DNA from: Bolinopsis microptera
Lineage: Eukaryota > Ctenophora > Tentaculata > Lobata > Bolinopsidae
DNA: 64,000 bases
Reading direction: 5' to 3'
Assembly (NCBI RefSeq): GCF_026151205.1
Contig: NC_087073.1
Location: 8,657,411-8,721,410, forward strand
The notes beneath the pieces were generated by a model, which was not told the origin of the DNA, did not search any database, and was given only the letters and a program-made list of their open reading frames with translations. The position numbers and the translations under genes are program-made. Of this stretch, positions 1-10,441 are shown in pieces; the stretch's first letter is position 1; each line of letters starts with the position of its first letter.

Positions 1-238
1 TCAAAAATAAAATCAACCTTAGCAATAATATCATCTCAATTTTTGAATAGATCACCATATTGAACGTACCAAGCGATTGGCAAATCAAATGATCCTGAAT
101 TCAGGATACGTAAAGATTTTCAAAAAACACTGCATTCTATAAACCGTTAAAATAGGACAACCACATTGAGCGCATAAAAAGACTTCACTTGTACAGTATA
201 TAATGAATCTTATGACTTATCAAACCCATTCAGTCAGT
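1..238. other. Left edge, no gene seen
   Basis: AT-rich sequence downstream of the minus-strand repeat-protein gene, probably its 3' untranslated region and flank. I see no open frame of interest and no convincing polyadenylation signal on the minus strand here. Confidence 0.4.
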
Positions 239-951
239 TCATCTATAATTGTTTTTATTAAATTGATTAAACAGAGTTGACTTCCTAGCAGTAGTAGCAC
301 TGGATGAGGCGCGAGTAGCACTGGATGAGGCGCGACTCGACGAACTGGTAAACTTCTGACTACTAGAGTAGGTAGATCTCTGAGCAGCTGCTGTCGAGCT
401 AGCAGCATTCTTTACATTCTCTAAATTCCTGCTGCCAACATTGCACGTGCTCACGTTCTTACTGGTCTCCACATTGCACGTGGGCACGTTTCTATTTCCC
501 TCATTACACGTGGTCATGGTTTGTACATAAGAGTTGTCTGATAAGGAAACGTCCATGTATGACTTATCAGTGAGGTCCTCTAAGAGTTTGTAGTAGTGAG
601 GTCCCTTGTTCCTCCTCACATTCACCCATATTGGGGCTCTCACCCCGAACCCATCATCAGCTAACTGCAGGTAATCATCCTCAAATATCACCTGGGCCCC
701 CTCAAAGTGTGTTCTGATACAAGTTGTTACTTTCCTGATATCCTTGTCGTTAATGTTCCGGGTACCAGAGTTCCTGAGCACGAACACAGGGTCCTCACCC
801 AGTTCTGTTGAAACTGATCTGATGTAGTCCAGACAGTTTGCAGGGAGTCTCTCTACAAACCAGGTCCTCAGCAACCTCCTACCATCTGCCAGCTTACATT
901 CCAGGTTTATAACGTCCTCTAGGGGTTTCAGGGGTGCACGTCTCGCTCTAG
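239..951 (-). CDS. C-terminal part of the large module-repeat protein (other side of a frame break)
   Basis: This minus-strand frame has no ATG where it begins and is open across the stop of the upstream frame at 928-930. If the run of four G on the plus strand at 931-934 had five, the upstream frame would read straight into it (...DVHP then LKPLEDV...), giving one uninterrupted 1,433-residue protein with the ORF that starts at 4539. The segment has a globular-looking start (LRTWFVERLPANCLDYI), then short repeats around TCN, and ends in a Ser/Ala/Thr-rich tail with a repeated RASSSAT unit (direct DNA repeat near 297-340). The function is unknown. It could alternatively be a separate spliced exon, but I see no splice sites that would do better than the one-base correction. 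Confidence 0.6.
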
Positions 952-3900
952 AATCAAACTAACACTGTCCTTATACTTTACAACCGCGTACCCTGTCTGC
1001 GTTTTAGAGGGTCGCACTGCTTTGGGCCCCACTCTCACCCAGCAGCCTCGCACCAGAGCCAGGAACCCTGGCTCAATGTTATCATCAGACTCAGACACAT
1101 CTTCAGCTGTACACTCCTGACCAGGACATGCTGCAAACTTTACTGTTTTGGTAGGGGACTGAGCAGGAACGTATGGTATAATAGCAGTTCCATTAGGCAC
1201 TATCAGACGACAATCTCCTGCTCTAACTGTGAATTGTCCTGGAACCTGTTTCCTGGGTTTGAACTGTTTCCCAGTCACCACGTACGACACGGACTCTATA
1301 GTCAGGATGTACTGTTTGTCCGGGAACACTAAAGTTCCGTTTATCACCATGGGGATGGGACTAGTAGAGTTCATCTCCACTGCTCTACTGATGTTGTTAA
1401 AAGTGGGGTTGATGTACGGGGTGTTGGCTGTGTCGGTGCGTGCAGGACTCACCGGGGTATCGTTAGGATTGAGAGAGTTGGTTTGTTTGATGTGACTCTG
1501 AGGATTGTATGTAGAGATAGTGAGAGGGTTTGTGAGCTGGCTGCTAAGGTGAGGGTGATTTGCTCTTTCAGTAGGGAGCAGGACGAGGGGATTGGTCCCT
1601 CTTCTTGCAACTTGTTGTCCCACGCCAGGGTCTGTGAGCCCCAGTAGGGAAGCGTACTGTGGTTTGAGTTGTCCCTGTGGATCATACAGTGAACTGAGAG
1701 TCACAACTCCGGGAGGAAGCTCCTCTACTCCAGGAGTAGAATCACTAGAGCTCAGATAGTTGAGGTCCTTCAAACTAGGGTGTAGAGTGTAGTCTGGAGA
1801 CACTGACCTCTGCGTCCGAGCGGCGTGCTGTTCCGGAGAGATCGGGTGAGGGTGTACGGGGGACGAGCATGGAACATGGACTGGAGAAATGGTTGTGTTC
1901 TGAGGGTCAGGATAGTTTCCACCACCAGGCAGTGAAACAGGAACTACACTCACTGCCTTCACGATATACTTCTTGTTGTTGAATATCACCACATACCGTC
2001 CCGGCCTTCTCTTGCTGGGTCTAACATTGTTGTCTGGGAGTAACCGCCACTTACCATTAAGATAAATTCTGTAGAAACCGGTGTTCTTAGGTGTCACCTC
2101 GTCCTCCTCAGGTGACACTGGGCGGATGAAGTAGGATTTGTAGAGCTCGTTATCTATCTTCACTTTAACATACTTCCTATCTCTCTTCGTCTGGATAAAC
2201 TTGCCTGACACAATGATAGTGGTGTTGTTCTCCAGGAGGGCGGAGTAGAGGGAGTCAGGGAGTATCTGGATATTCTTGAAGACTGATGGGTTCACGTGGG
2301 GAGAGATGGAGGATGAGGTAGTGGTCTCCTCCTCGTCTGGAGATGAGGAGGTGATCTGGATGGTCTTCTTTTCGTTAACTGAGACACTCTTCTTCTCCAT
2401 CTTTTGTTGACTGGATGAATTGTTCTCTATCACTGTTGTGGTTCTGGAAGAACTCCTTAAAATTCCAGGAGGGGAGGTAGCAGGAGGAGGAGGAACGGGT
2501 TCAGGAAGAGGAGGTTGAGGAGGGACAGGCTCAGGTGGAGGAGCAGGCTGATCTGCTGCAGGGTTAGGAGTGCAGTTAGGACAGTGTAGAGGGAGTATGG
2601 TGCAGGATTGTGTCTGACAAGTACAGCTACCCAACTCCACCTTCTTCACTCCCTCCCTCAACACCTCCAAACTGGTATTATCAGTTGTATCTGAGTTCAC
2701 TATCACTTTCAGGTCCACAATCTCGTGATACGTCTCATCGTACCACACCATACCAACCTTCCTGGTTGTGTGGCGCTGTATCATGGAGCCTGGCACTATC
2801 AGAGCACCTGCACTCCCCAGGTCTACATAATACCTCTGGTCAGGGAGAACGGACACTTCTTTAACAGTGAGGCTGACTGGAGTGTAACGCTCTGGTTGGT
2901 AGACGAATATATCTGTTATGATGGCGGAGTTGAAGTTAGCAAAGTTGACGATCAGTGAGTTAGGATCGTTTTTAGCAGGGTGTAGCTGGTAGCCGTGTAC
3001 TATCTCCCAAACTGTATCTATCTTGACCTTGTACATCCTGTCTGAGTGGATGTTGAGACCCTTGAAAAGGAAGGGATAGTCTCTGTTTGAAAGAGGCACC
3101 GTGTTCTTAATAGGGTCGTATGGTTTCACTACCTCTTGAGAAGGAAGCTGTTGAGCCTGCTGGTTTGATGCAGGAGTGGGCTGCTGACTGATGTTATGTG
3201 AGGTTTGTTTGATAACCTCAGTGGTTGAAGTCTGCTGATGGTAGTAGTTGTTAGCAGGTGGTTGAGGTGATACTCTCCTCTTATCTGGAGAGGAAGGCTT
3301 GTAGTAAGGAGAGGGAGGTTTATATCCTGGAGAGGTAGGGACGTACCCTGGTGAGGAGGGTAGGAAACCAGAATATGAGGGTTGAGGGTAGGATGGTGAG
3401 TACCTAGGTGGAGAACGTCTAGAAGGAGAATACCTAGTGGGAGACCTTCTCTGGGGAGAAGAAGGACGGTCGTACCCTTGAAGAGAGGTGTGAGAAGTTG
3501 AGTCGGAGCTGACAGCTATGATCTGTGTAACTGTTATAGGAGAGGTAGGGTCCTGGTAGTATATCACCGCAGAGCCGTCAGGAGTCAGAGAGAGTTGGGA
3601 GCCTTGTACTATAACCCAGCTTGCCCTGATCAGTATCTTGTAGTACGAATGCGGGTAGACTGGGAGACCATTGTAGACAAATGAGTGGGTTGGTTGACCC
3701 GGTTGATAAGTATTAGTGGGTTGATTTGGCTGGTAGGGCTGACTAGGTACTTGGTGAGTGTTTGCAGGTGCTCCCTGCTGGAACGTCACCTCGTAAGGGT
3801 AGATCTCAGTGACAGTAACAAACCTGCCAGGTCCTTGACACATCAACACACACTGGTTCCCCGGATGGAGCTGAGATCCGAACACTACAACATACCTCCC

Positions 3901-4539
3901 ACTAACTTGTATCTTATACCTCCTGTCCCGGTATATGGAGACTCCCCTGTAATAGAAGGGGTAGACAGTGTTGGGGAACTCTAATCTTTGGTCAGCAGCA
4001 GTGGTAGGGTACAATTCGTACACTCGGAGAGGGAGACTGGCCTTGTTGCTGAATATCAGGAAGTTAGGGTCTCCTGAAGGTTGGAGGTGAGCTCCTGATA
4101 TCGTGACCCACTGATCATTTATACAGGTCTTGTAGAAGAGGTGGTGGTAGACGAGGAGAGATTTGAAGAGGAAGGGGTAAGTAGTGTTACCTTGTAACAT
4201 GACGTTAACTTTCACCCTTTCTCCGGCTATTGGACTGGAGCACTTCTGACAGAACTCGTCGTATCTCTGGGAAGTGCCGTCAGGCAGCATAACATGAGCA
4301 GCTTCAATCTTAGACATGTAGTGAGATCTCACGGAACCATCCGGGTGAAAGACTTGAGATCCTGGAACGCAGTGAAACTGTTCACCTTTACAGATCTCAG
4401 AGTGCAGAGAGCTGGCACGGGAGTTGACACGTGACGAGGAGCGGGGTGAGCGAGGGCTCCTCCGGAGACTGGCAGAGGGAGAGGAGGACCTGTGAACACG
4501 GATAGAGGCTGAAGGAGAGCAAGGTCTAGAGCACGACAT
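928..4539 (-). CDS. Large intronless protein of repeated YPF..GxxLxP modules with Pro/Ser-rich linkers
   Basis: I do not recognise this protein by family. The first ATG in the 3.7-kb frame is at 4539, and the protein opens with a Ser/Arg/Pro-rich stretch (RRSPRSPRSSSR). After that come at least five copies of a module of about 55-60 residues with the pattern YPFxFxG, a Tyr-Lys strand, W/YxxVxGxQLxP, then a hydrophobic strand ending in I-Y. Clear copies lie near 4179-4006, 3963-3798, 3684-3516, 3078-2899 and 2874-2700, and weaker ones near 2290-2150 and 1370-1190. Between copies 3 and 4 (about 3435-3270) the linker contains YSPS, SPGYVPTSPGYKPPSP and similar units that look like the heptads of the RNA polymerase II tail. 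A second linker near 2460-2560 is a PPEPVPP polyproline stretch. The alternation of small beta-rich modules and disordered linkers suggests a scaffold or cytoskeletal/matrix protein; that is inference. The frame stops at 928 after a G run, see the companion entry. Confidence 0.75.
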   Translation of the reverse strand: MSCSRPCSPSASIRVHRSSSPSASLRRSPRSPRSSSRVNSRASSLHSEICKGEQFHCVPGSQVFHPDGSVRSHYMSKIEAAHVMLPDGTSQRYDEFCQKCSSPIAGERVKVNVMLQGNTTYPFLFKSLLVYHHLFYKTCINDQWVTISGAHLQPSGDPNFLIFSNKASLPLRVYELYPTTAADQRLEFPNTVYPFYYRGVSIYRDRRYKIQVSGRYVVVFGSQLHPGNQCVLMCQGPGRFVTVTEIYPYEVTFQQGAPANTHQVPSQPYQPNQPTNTYQPGQPTHSFVYNGLPVYPHSYYKILIRASWVIVQGSQLSLTPDGSAVIYYQDPTSPITVTQIIAVSSDSTSHTSLQGYDRPSSPQRRSPTRYSPSRRSPPRYSPSYPQPSYSGFLPSSPGYVPTSPGYKPPSPYYKPSSPDKRRVSPQPPANNYYHQQTSTTEVIKQTSHNISQQPTPASNQQAQQLPSQEVVKPYDPIKNTVPLSNRDYPFLFKGLNIHSDRMYKVKIDTVWEIVHGYQLHPAKNDPNSLIVNFANFNSAIITDIFVYQPERYTPVSLTVKEVSVLPDQRYYVDLGSAGALIVPGSMIQRHTTRKVGMVWYDETYHEIVDLKVIVNSDTTDNTSLEVLREGVKKVELGSCTCQTQSCTILPLHCPNCTPNPAADQPAPPPEPVPPQPPLPEPVPPPPATSPPGILRSSSRTTTVIENNSSSQQKMEKKSVSVNEKKTIQITSSSPDEEETTTSSSISPHVNPSVFKNIQILPDSLYSALLENNTTIIVSGKFIQTKRDRKYVKVKIDNELYKSYFIRPVSPEEDEVTPKNTGFYRIYLNGKWRLLPDNNVRPSKRRPGRYVVIFNNKKYIVKAVSVVPVSLPGGGNYPDPQNTTISPVHVPCSSPVHPHPISPEQHAARTQRSVSPDYTLHPSLKDLNYLSSSDSTPGVEELPPGVVTLSSLYDPQGQLKPQYASLLGLTDPGVGQQVARRGTNPLVLLPTERANHPHLSSQLTNPLTISTYNPQSHIKQTNSLNPNDTPVSPARTDTANTPYINPTFNNISRAVEMNSTSPIPMVINGTLVFPDKQYILTIESVSYVVTGKQFKPRKQVPGQFTVRAGDCRLIVPNGTAIIPYVPAQSPTKTVKFAACPGQECTAEDVSESDDNIEPGFLALVRGCWVRVGPKAVRPSKTQTGYAVVKYKDSVSLILERDVHP

Positions 4540-4962
4540 TAAACATATGAGTAGTGAGAGCTGGAGACTATAGAGATGTAGAGATATATTGTAGTGTACA
4601 CTTTTACACGTGTGTAGACAGCTAGTGGACACGTGACATTTGATTACTTCATGTTAGCTACCAAAAATAAATACCGGTTTAGCTAATATTGTGGGAATTA
4701 TGAGGATAGGTTGGTTGAACGGTGTTGACTGTCGAGAGCTACTTCAGTGTTTATTGATTCGAAGTGGAGACTTATACATCTACATGCATACAATTTTATA
4801 CAGTAAACATTGTCCGACAGTATTATTTGGGAATGGGTATTTAATTAAAAGATCTATTTTGTTTTTGAATTTAAACATGAACAAATCATTGAATAAAGAT
4901 ATCGAGCATATCAAGTAAAAGTGACTTTTGAAATATTATAATCTTAACATTATATTGACAAT
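4540..4962. other. Intergenic spacer
   Basis: AT-rich sequence between the start of the repeat-protein gene and the last exon of the NCoR-like gene; both are on the minus strand. It would hold the promoter of the former and the 3' untranslated region of the latter. I see no SANT-domain or other coding exon here. Confidence 0.5.
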
Positions 4963-6740
4963 TCACGGTAGGCCACCTTTCAGGCGGTCTATTCTCACGT
5001 ACTGGAAAGTAGAAAAAATGTACGTGGTAAATGACCATATTTGGTAAAGACCAAAACAAACCTTATTATCAGTGTCTTGCTTCTTTTTCCATAGATACTC
5101 GACCAATACCTTCTTGAAGGTGCCCTCCTTCCAACTAGAAGAGATTTACTTGTGAGCGTTTTATTTTTATGACGGAGTGTGACATAAATAATCAAAGATA
5201 TAACCAACAGAACAGTTAACAAAGTTGAAAAAAGTTCAACAAAGTTTAGCAAAGTTCAACAAAGTTCAACAAAGTTCAACAAAGTTCAACATTACATACC
5301 TTTTCACAATATCATGATACTGAGGCAGGTCACCCGGTTGTTTATACAGCGCCTGAGAAGGGATACTATCAATAACAGATTAAAAGGAGAAATAACAATC
5401 AGGTTCTGATTCATCAGAGTAAACAAACAATTATACTGCTGGGAAGAAGTGGTGAGTAACTCACCAAACCAGGAAGTCTAGGCTCGAGGAGAGGACACCC
5501 CAAATGTAACATTGACATGCTCGTCTGTTGGGCTCTAGCCTGCAAAAGGTAAATCATTTATTACATGCTGGCCCTACATTTCCTGGGTCAGAACATAATT
5601 GGTGAACTGATTTGGTTATATATTTCTGTTATTTTGAGATCCTGGCAAGCAGTGAGTAGATACATTTGTATTAATATCATTGGAAGAGTAAATCGTTGAG
5701 TTTGCTCGTTTGTATGCTAGCCTCTATCGAAATAAATTTCTTGAGTCGGGAACAAAAACAAAATTGAACTGACAAAGTAACTACAGGGATTTATGATGGT
5801 GAACGGTTGACTTGACTATGATTTCTGGAGGTGGCTTCACATTGATTTGACAGGTGATAATCGATTAACCAATCAGCTTACAGCTACAACAAATGAAAAA
5901 GGTGCGACCTGTTCTCAAATGTCAAAACGAAGTAATTGACCCGCCATAATAACCCACAATTTGACATACCTTGTTTTCTTCATATATCCTGTTAATGAGG
6001 TTCACATTTTCAGTAACCTCAGTCTTTCTAGGATTAACAGGGATAACCTCAACACCAGGAATACCAATGTTCTCTTGTTTCTGAAAATACAACTTTATTG
6101 CTTTTACAACTACTAGTCATACTAATTTAAACTTACACAGGGGCAAAACAACAGCGTGAACCAGGCACGACGAATAATAGGGGGAGAGCGCCTTTTTTAA
6201 AACGGACTTAGTGCGCTGTAGGTGTGAATGTACCGTGTATTTTCAGTGTTAATACACCTTGTAAGTACAGTTTTATATAGGAAATAACTTTCATACAATG
6301 GTCAATGGAATGTAGAGAAATAAGCATATTTACCACTGCTTATACAATTGAATTTGTGACTGATAAAAACTCCTTGAAAAACATTCTATTGCTAGCAAAG
6401 GTTTAGGATCTCGTGGCAATGGTTTAAGAATAAAATCTTGAATTAAATAGTCAAACCAAATAGTAGTACTAGATGTCTGTTTCCTTACCGCTAATTCCGT
6501 GTTCACTTTCTTGATAACTCTGTCCATGTCCACGATGTCCTTATCCACTTTCTCCATGGATGCAAGGATCTGTTCCATAGAGGGTGGCGGAACGGGAACA
6601 GGTGACCCAATGGGTGTGTAGGGCTGGGGTTCAGGGAGTGGGGAGCCTGAGGGGGTCTGGGGCTGGGTCGGGATTCCGATCATTGTTTGGTCTTCTCCTT
6701 CTTCTTTTACATGTTCTTCTTTTACATGTCCATTGTTCAT
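4963..6740 (-). CDS. Short NCoR/SMRT-like corepressor N-terminal protein, six exons, 200 aa
   Basis: Exons on the minus strand are 6740-6489, 6080-5970, 5539-5465, 5352-5300, 5134-5062 and 5001-4963. All junctions are GT/AG and the reading phase is kept throughout, giving 200 residues. The protein has a Pro-rich acidic start, then blocks that match the N-terminal GPS2/TBL1-interacting region of NCoR/SMRT from memory of that family: MEQILASMEKVDKDIVDMDR (coiled coil like LIQxMDRVDREI), NLINRIYEENK (like LVQIIYDENR), LYKQPGDLPQYHDIVK (like LYNQPSDTRQYHENIK) and TFKKVLVEYLWKKK. In vertebrates this segment recruits GPS2 and TBL1 to the HDAC3 corepressor complex in the nucleus. The usual following SANT domains are absent: the final small exon ends in a stop and a different gene follows on the same strand. 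The last exon is the least certain. The first ATG follows an AG that could be a splice acceptor for an untranslated leader. Confidence 0.78.
5221..5290. repeat. 10-bp tandem repeat in NCoR-like intron 4
   Basis: Five to seven imperfect tandem copies of a 10-bp unit, AAAGTTCAAC, lie just inside the donor end of the fourth intron of the NCoR-like gene, about 10 bases from the splice site. Confidence 0.85.
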
Positions 6741-6986
6741 GCTTAAATGAGACAAGTTAGACGTATCGTCAGATCTACATAAACAGAATAAATTGTCGCG
6801 TTAACTGTTTGGCGCGGAAAACTCAATTAATAGAGCACCGCGCTCGGCGCTGGGTTTTTAATCAAAACATGAAATTTGCCACCACACCGGGTGGGAGTGA
6901 AATCGAGCAATGCAATGCAAATAGGATCAGTAAAAACATCTGAAATAAATAAATTAAACTCTGAATCTACAAATAATGTTAATAAA

Positions 6987-8388
6987 TTAACTCCCCTCAA
7001 CACCCAACCTCTGTTCCGGAACATCTTCAACATGTACTTTCCTCTTTTTAAATCCCAACTCTCTCATATTCTCAACATAATGTTTAACTTTATCGTCAAC
7101 AAAATGTCCTGAAATATCTTCAACAAGGGTTGTTTTATTCCACGCTTTTTTCGGCTCCTTAACTTTCCCACTGTGTATCGTGGCAATGTGTCGCTCAAAC
7201 GCAGCTTTGTAATAAAACTTCATCGGACAAATCGCACAGTTGAAACGTTTTATACCCTTGTGTTTGCTCTGGATATGTTTTACTATGTTGGACTTGGATT
7301 TAAATATTCCGAAACATTCTGAACATTTGAACTCTGTAACATTAATGGTATTGTGAACTGACTTCATATGTTTGGTCAGCACTGCTTTACTTGAGAATAT
7401 CTTGTGGCAGGTAGCACATTCAAACGATTTCACAACTTTCTTATTCTCAGGTATACTAGCATCAGTCTCCTCTGCAGTCGTCTCTTCTTCAAATATATCA
7501 TCAACATCATCAGAATACTGAACAGAGTAATACCCTACACTACTATCCACACTGCAAGTATCTGAACGAGTATCTGGTGCTTTAGTTAACTGATCAGGTG
7601 TTATAACTTCAGTTCTCAGTTCAACTGAGCTTTGTGAACTGGAACATGCTGTGTCATTTCCGATGTGAACTTTAGAAATGTGACTGTTCAGATTAGTGTG
7701 AGATGAGAAAGTCAAGCTGCATTGTGCGCAGTGGGGTTTCTTCTTGTGCGCTTTACCCAGGTGCTTTTGAAGAGCGCTGAACTTATCAAATATCTGATAA
7801 CAATCTGTGCACATAAACCGTGACAAGTGCTGGTTTTGAGTGTGTCTGTTCAGATGAGACTGGTTTGTGAAGTTAGTCTTACAAACTTCACACTTGAAAG
7901 GAGTGCTAATCGCATGCTCTGATAACAGGTGCGAGTAAAGCTGCGTTTTCTTCAGAAACGCGCTGTCACAGTCCACAACATGACATGTGTACGGTTTCTT
8001 GCCAGCATGTATTTTCTCATGTTTGCGGAGGTTGGAGAGCACTTTGAAGGCTGAGTTGCAGATGGAGCAGGAGAATGGGCGTTCGTCTGAGTGTGAGAAA
8101 GTGTGGCGCTGTAAGTGCGCTTTGCGCACAAAACTCTTATCACACCCTGGCTCCGTGCAGATGAAAGGTCTTTCTCCTGAAGTGGACGGTGGAAATACAA
8201 TAAAAACTAACGATACAATTTATTTGTTTAAATGCATGCAAAAATTAAGGATTGCGAATTACTGAAATAAAAGGGTAGAAAAGACAAGAAAACGTACCTG
8301 TGTGAGAGCAGAGGTGTTCGTCTAATTTCCATTTCTTATCGAACTTTCTGGTACAATTTTCAAACACACATTCCAACGAAGGAGACAT
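6987..8388 (-). CDS. Ten-finger C2H2 zinc finger protein, TFIIIA-like
   Basis: Two exons: 8388-8298 and 8176-6987, phase kept (HT-G/ERPF across the junction). The first finger has the TFIIIA-type WKLDEHLCSHTGE signature with long C-x4-C spacing, and finger 2 also has C-x4-C (CTEPGC). Seven fingers follow almost back to back (to about 7670). Then comes a spacer of roughly 85 residues rich in Ser, Thr, Asp and Glu, then three more fingers (about 7415-7160), then a short basic tail. TFIIIA binds the internal control region of 5S rRNA genes and 5S RNA; nine fingers is the usual number, so ten with a long spacer is a variant. Known TFIIIAs also vary in late-finger spacing. Another poly-finger factor remains possible, since the later fingers are generic. 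The intron between the exons is short (121 bases). Confidence 0.75.
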
Positions 8389-8419
8389 TTCTATCTGCTC
8401 CTGCAACCATCCACCCTCC

Positions 8420-9655
8420 TAGTTTAAAATAAAGATGTTCAGGAGAATTTTATGTATTAAATCAATTAAGTAAATTCTATTTGTAACAATATATTGCACT
8501 AGGCAACTTTGTATTGCCACATTTAGTTTTATAATGAGTTTGGTGGGAAACAAATACAAGAAGGATTACAGCAATTTGCAACAAAAATGTAGACCAGGCA
8601 GGGCAACACGACCTTTAGATTAGATAACAAGTTATGACTGGTCAGAAATAAGATTATGAGAGTAAAAATCCTGATTTTACCGTTTCTCAAAATGAACTTC
8701 AGAGTTGTTACTTTAATTGGTCTAAGTTCTAACTTTTATAAACCACTGAAAAGCAACTGATGCTAAACGTGACACAAGAATTTTCTTCTTAATCTTAATT
8801 CAATGAAACACTTTGTACTTATCTCTCAACAGTCATTAATGATTATATGAATACGACAATTATTATTCCATTAAGTTCTAAATAAATACAATATGATAGT
8901 TAACTTTATCTTTTAATCTGTAATACAATCAAATTCATACACAAATTCGATGGGTGTAAATTGACAAAAAAGGAATAGAAGACAGTAAACATGGGATGTA
9001 AATAAATAAAACGTCAAATAAATCGAGCATTTTAGAGCATATTCTGCTTCATAAGTGGTAGTATAGAAATGTGACCCTTGCAAAAGTTCTACACTACTGT
9101 ACTCCTTAACCGATTTATGGAGAAAAAAGCTTTACATTACGTCCCATGATTACTGGAGCCTATTATTTAACCAAAACACTGAAATTAAGCATTGAAAATT
9201 GGACAGAAAGTAATAATAACTAAGTTAAATAGATTCCAATATACAAATTCAATGGGCATGACTGTAGCCTCACAAAGTTGTTTATAATCGTTTGTTAATA
9301 ATACATCAATATCACATCAAAACTGAACAAATCCCACATAAATATCATTATACACACGATTAATATTATACATTTAAAAGTAATTTATACAGTATTAAGT
9401 ATCCCATTGTTCAAAAACATCATGGAACAAATTAGCAATTATCTGAACAAACTTGAAATAAAACGTAGCATGTCATTGGTTAAGTATATTAAATATTACG
9501 TTTACATAAACGATTCTAAAACGTAAATAGCAAAGAGTCTGATAATAGAACAAAAACACAAGATAACTAAATATGACACTATAAAAAATCTAATAATTCA
9601 AGTAATTCAAGATGCATCACTACAATTTAGTAATAACAGCTTCCCAACTTTAATA
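8420..9655. other. Gene-free AT-rich spacer
   Basis: About 1.2 kb of AT-rich sequence upstream of the TFIIIA-like gene and downstream of the membrane-protein gene (both minus strand). I find no open frame with coding character, no hairpin of note and no recognisable RNA gene. Confidence 0.5.
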
Positions 9656-10441
9656 TCAATTATTCCAAATTAATGAAAATGTGTTCCAAAAACCCGATTG
9701 TTCAGCCCTTAGCAAATTCCCTGAAGCATCAAATAAGAACTCAATCAGCAAATAGTACGGCATCCAGAACAGCCACCTTCTAAATCTCCAAGGATAAGAA
9801 ACAGTACCTCTATGTGAGAAATATGTGAATGTAGATCTGCTGGAGAGAGTACCACCCTGGAATAAAGAACATTCCCTGCACTGCGGATAGAGACGCTGTG
9901 GAACCTCCTTGTTGAGATACATAACGGTGGGAGGCATGTGATCTGAAATGTACTGCTCTGAAAACTTGCCACAGTGGTGACACCCATACTGTGCTCCAAT
10001 CTCCTGAACTCTGTGTTTCATCGAGGGACTCGGTGTCAAGCCTTTGTTATCAACTGTCACATATTTCCTTGCAAAAGCTCCAGGACAAGCCACATGGCTG
10101 GGAAAGAGTTGAGCAGGAAGGCCTCCAGAGTATAGAAATACCAATAGTATTATTAGAGTTGTACATAATAACATGCCCCAATTTGTTGCCATGGCAGCTG
10201 TGTTTTTGAACATATCCACCTTCCAATGTTCACACAGGTAGACAAAACAGAGAGATGCAAAGTAATTTGACAAAGTGATTGTGCTAATCCCGGCTATAGT
10301 GCTTGTTATTTTCTGAAAGCAACTAAAACCAATCACCAATGATAACATGTAAAACATTCTTAACATGAGGTTGAAAACAACAAAAGTAATCCATGCCAAG
10401 ATAAAGGCAGTAACACAGTCTTTGATTTCAGCTTCAACCAT
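9656..10441 (-). CDS. Multi-pass membrane protein with an HNH-like zinc motif, 261 aa
   Basis: A single exon; I use the ATG at 10441 rather than the longer GTG reading. The N-terminal half holds about four hydrophobic segments (residues 10-120 approximately). The soluble part has the motif GCHHCGKFSEQYISDHMPP, then YPQCRECSLFQGG. This arrangement, C-x2-C ... DHxPP ... YPxC-x2-C, resembles a treble-clef HNH-type zinc site that I recall in uncharacterised animal membrane proteins. Four cysteines would bind zinc and the DH pair would sit where an HNH nuclease has its catalytic residues. A hydrophobic segment follows near the C-terminus (WLFWMPYYLLIEFLF). The membrane of residence and the activity are not known; nuclease activity is only a structural suggestion. 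Confidence 0.72.
   Translation of the reverse strand: MVEAEIKDCVTAFILAWITFVVFNLMLRMFYMLSLVIGFSCFQKITSTIAGISTITLSNYFASLCFVYLCEHWKVDMFKNTAAMATNWGMLLCTTLIILLVFLYSGGLPAQLFPSHVACPGAFARKYVTVDNKGLTPSPSMKHRVQEIGAQYGCHHCGKFSEQYISDHMPPTVMYLNKEVPQRLYPQCRECSLFQGGTLSSRSTFTYFSHRGTVSYPWRFRRWLFWMPYYLLIEFLFDASGNLLRAEQSGFWNTFSLIWNN

Noticed and set aside
4540-4632. N-terminal extension of the repeat protein from a GTG at 4632
   Set aside because: GTG is not a normal start in animals; the first ATG at 4539 begins a plausible Ser/Arg-rich N-terminus.
4691-4918. Plus-strand ORF between two minus-strand genes
   Set aside because: No coding character, AT-rich, no homology that I recognise.
7952-8265. Other-frame ORFs overlapping the zinc-finger gene
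   Set aside because: Shadows of the finger exon; one spans the intron.
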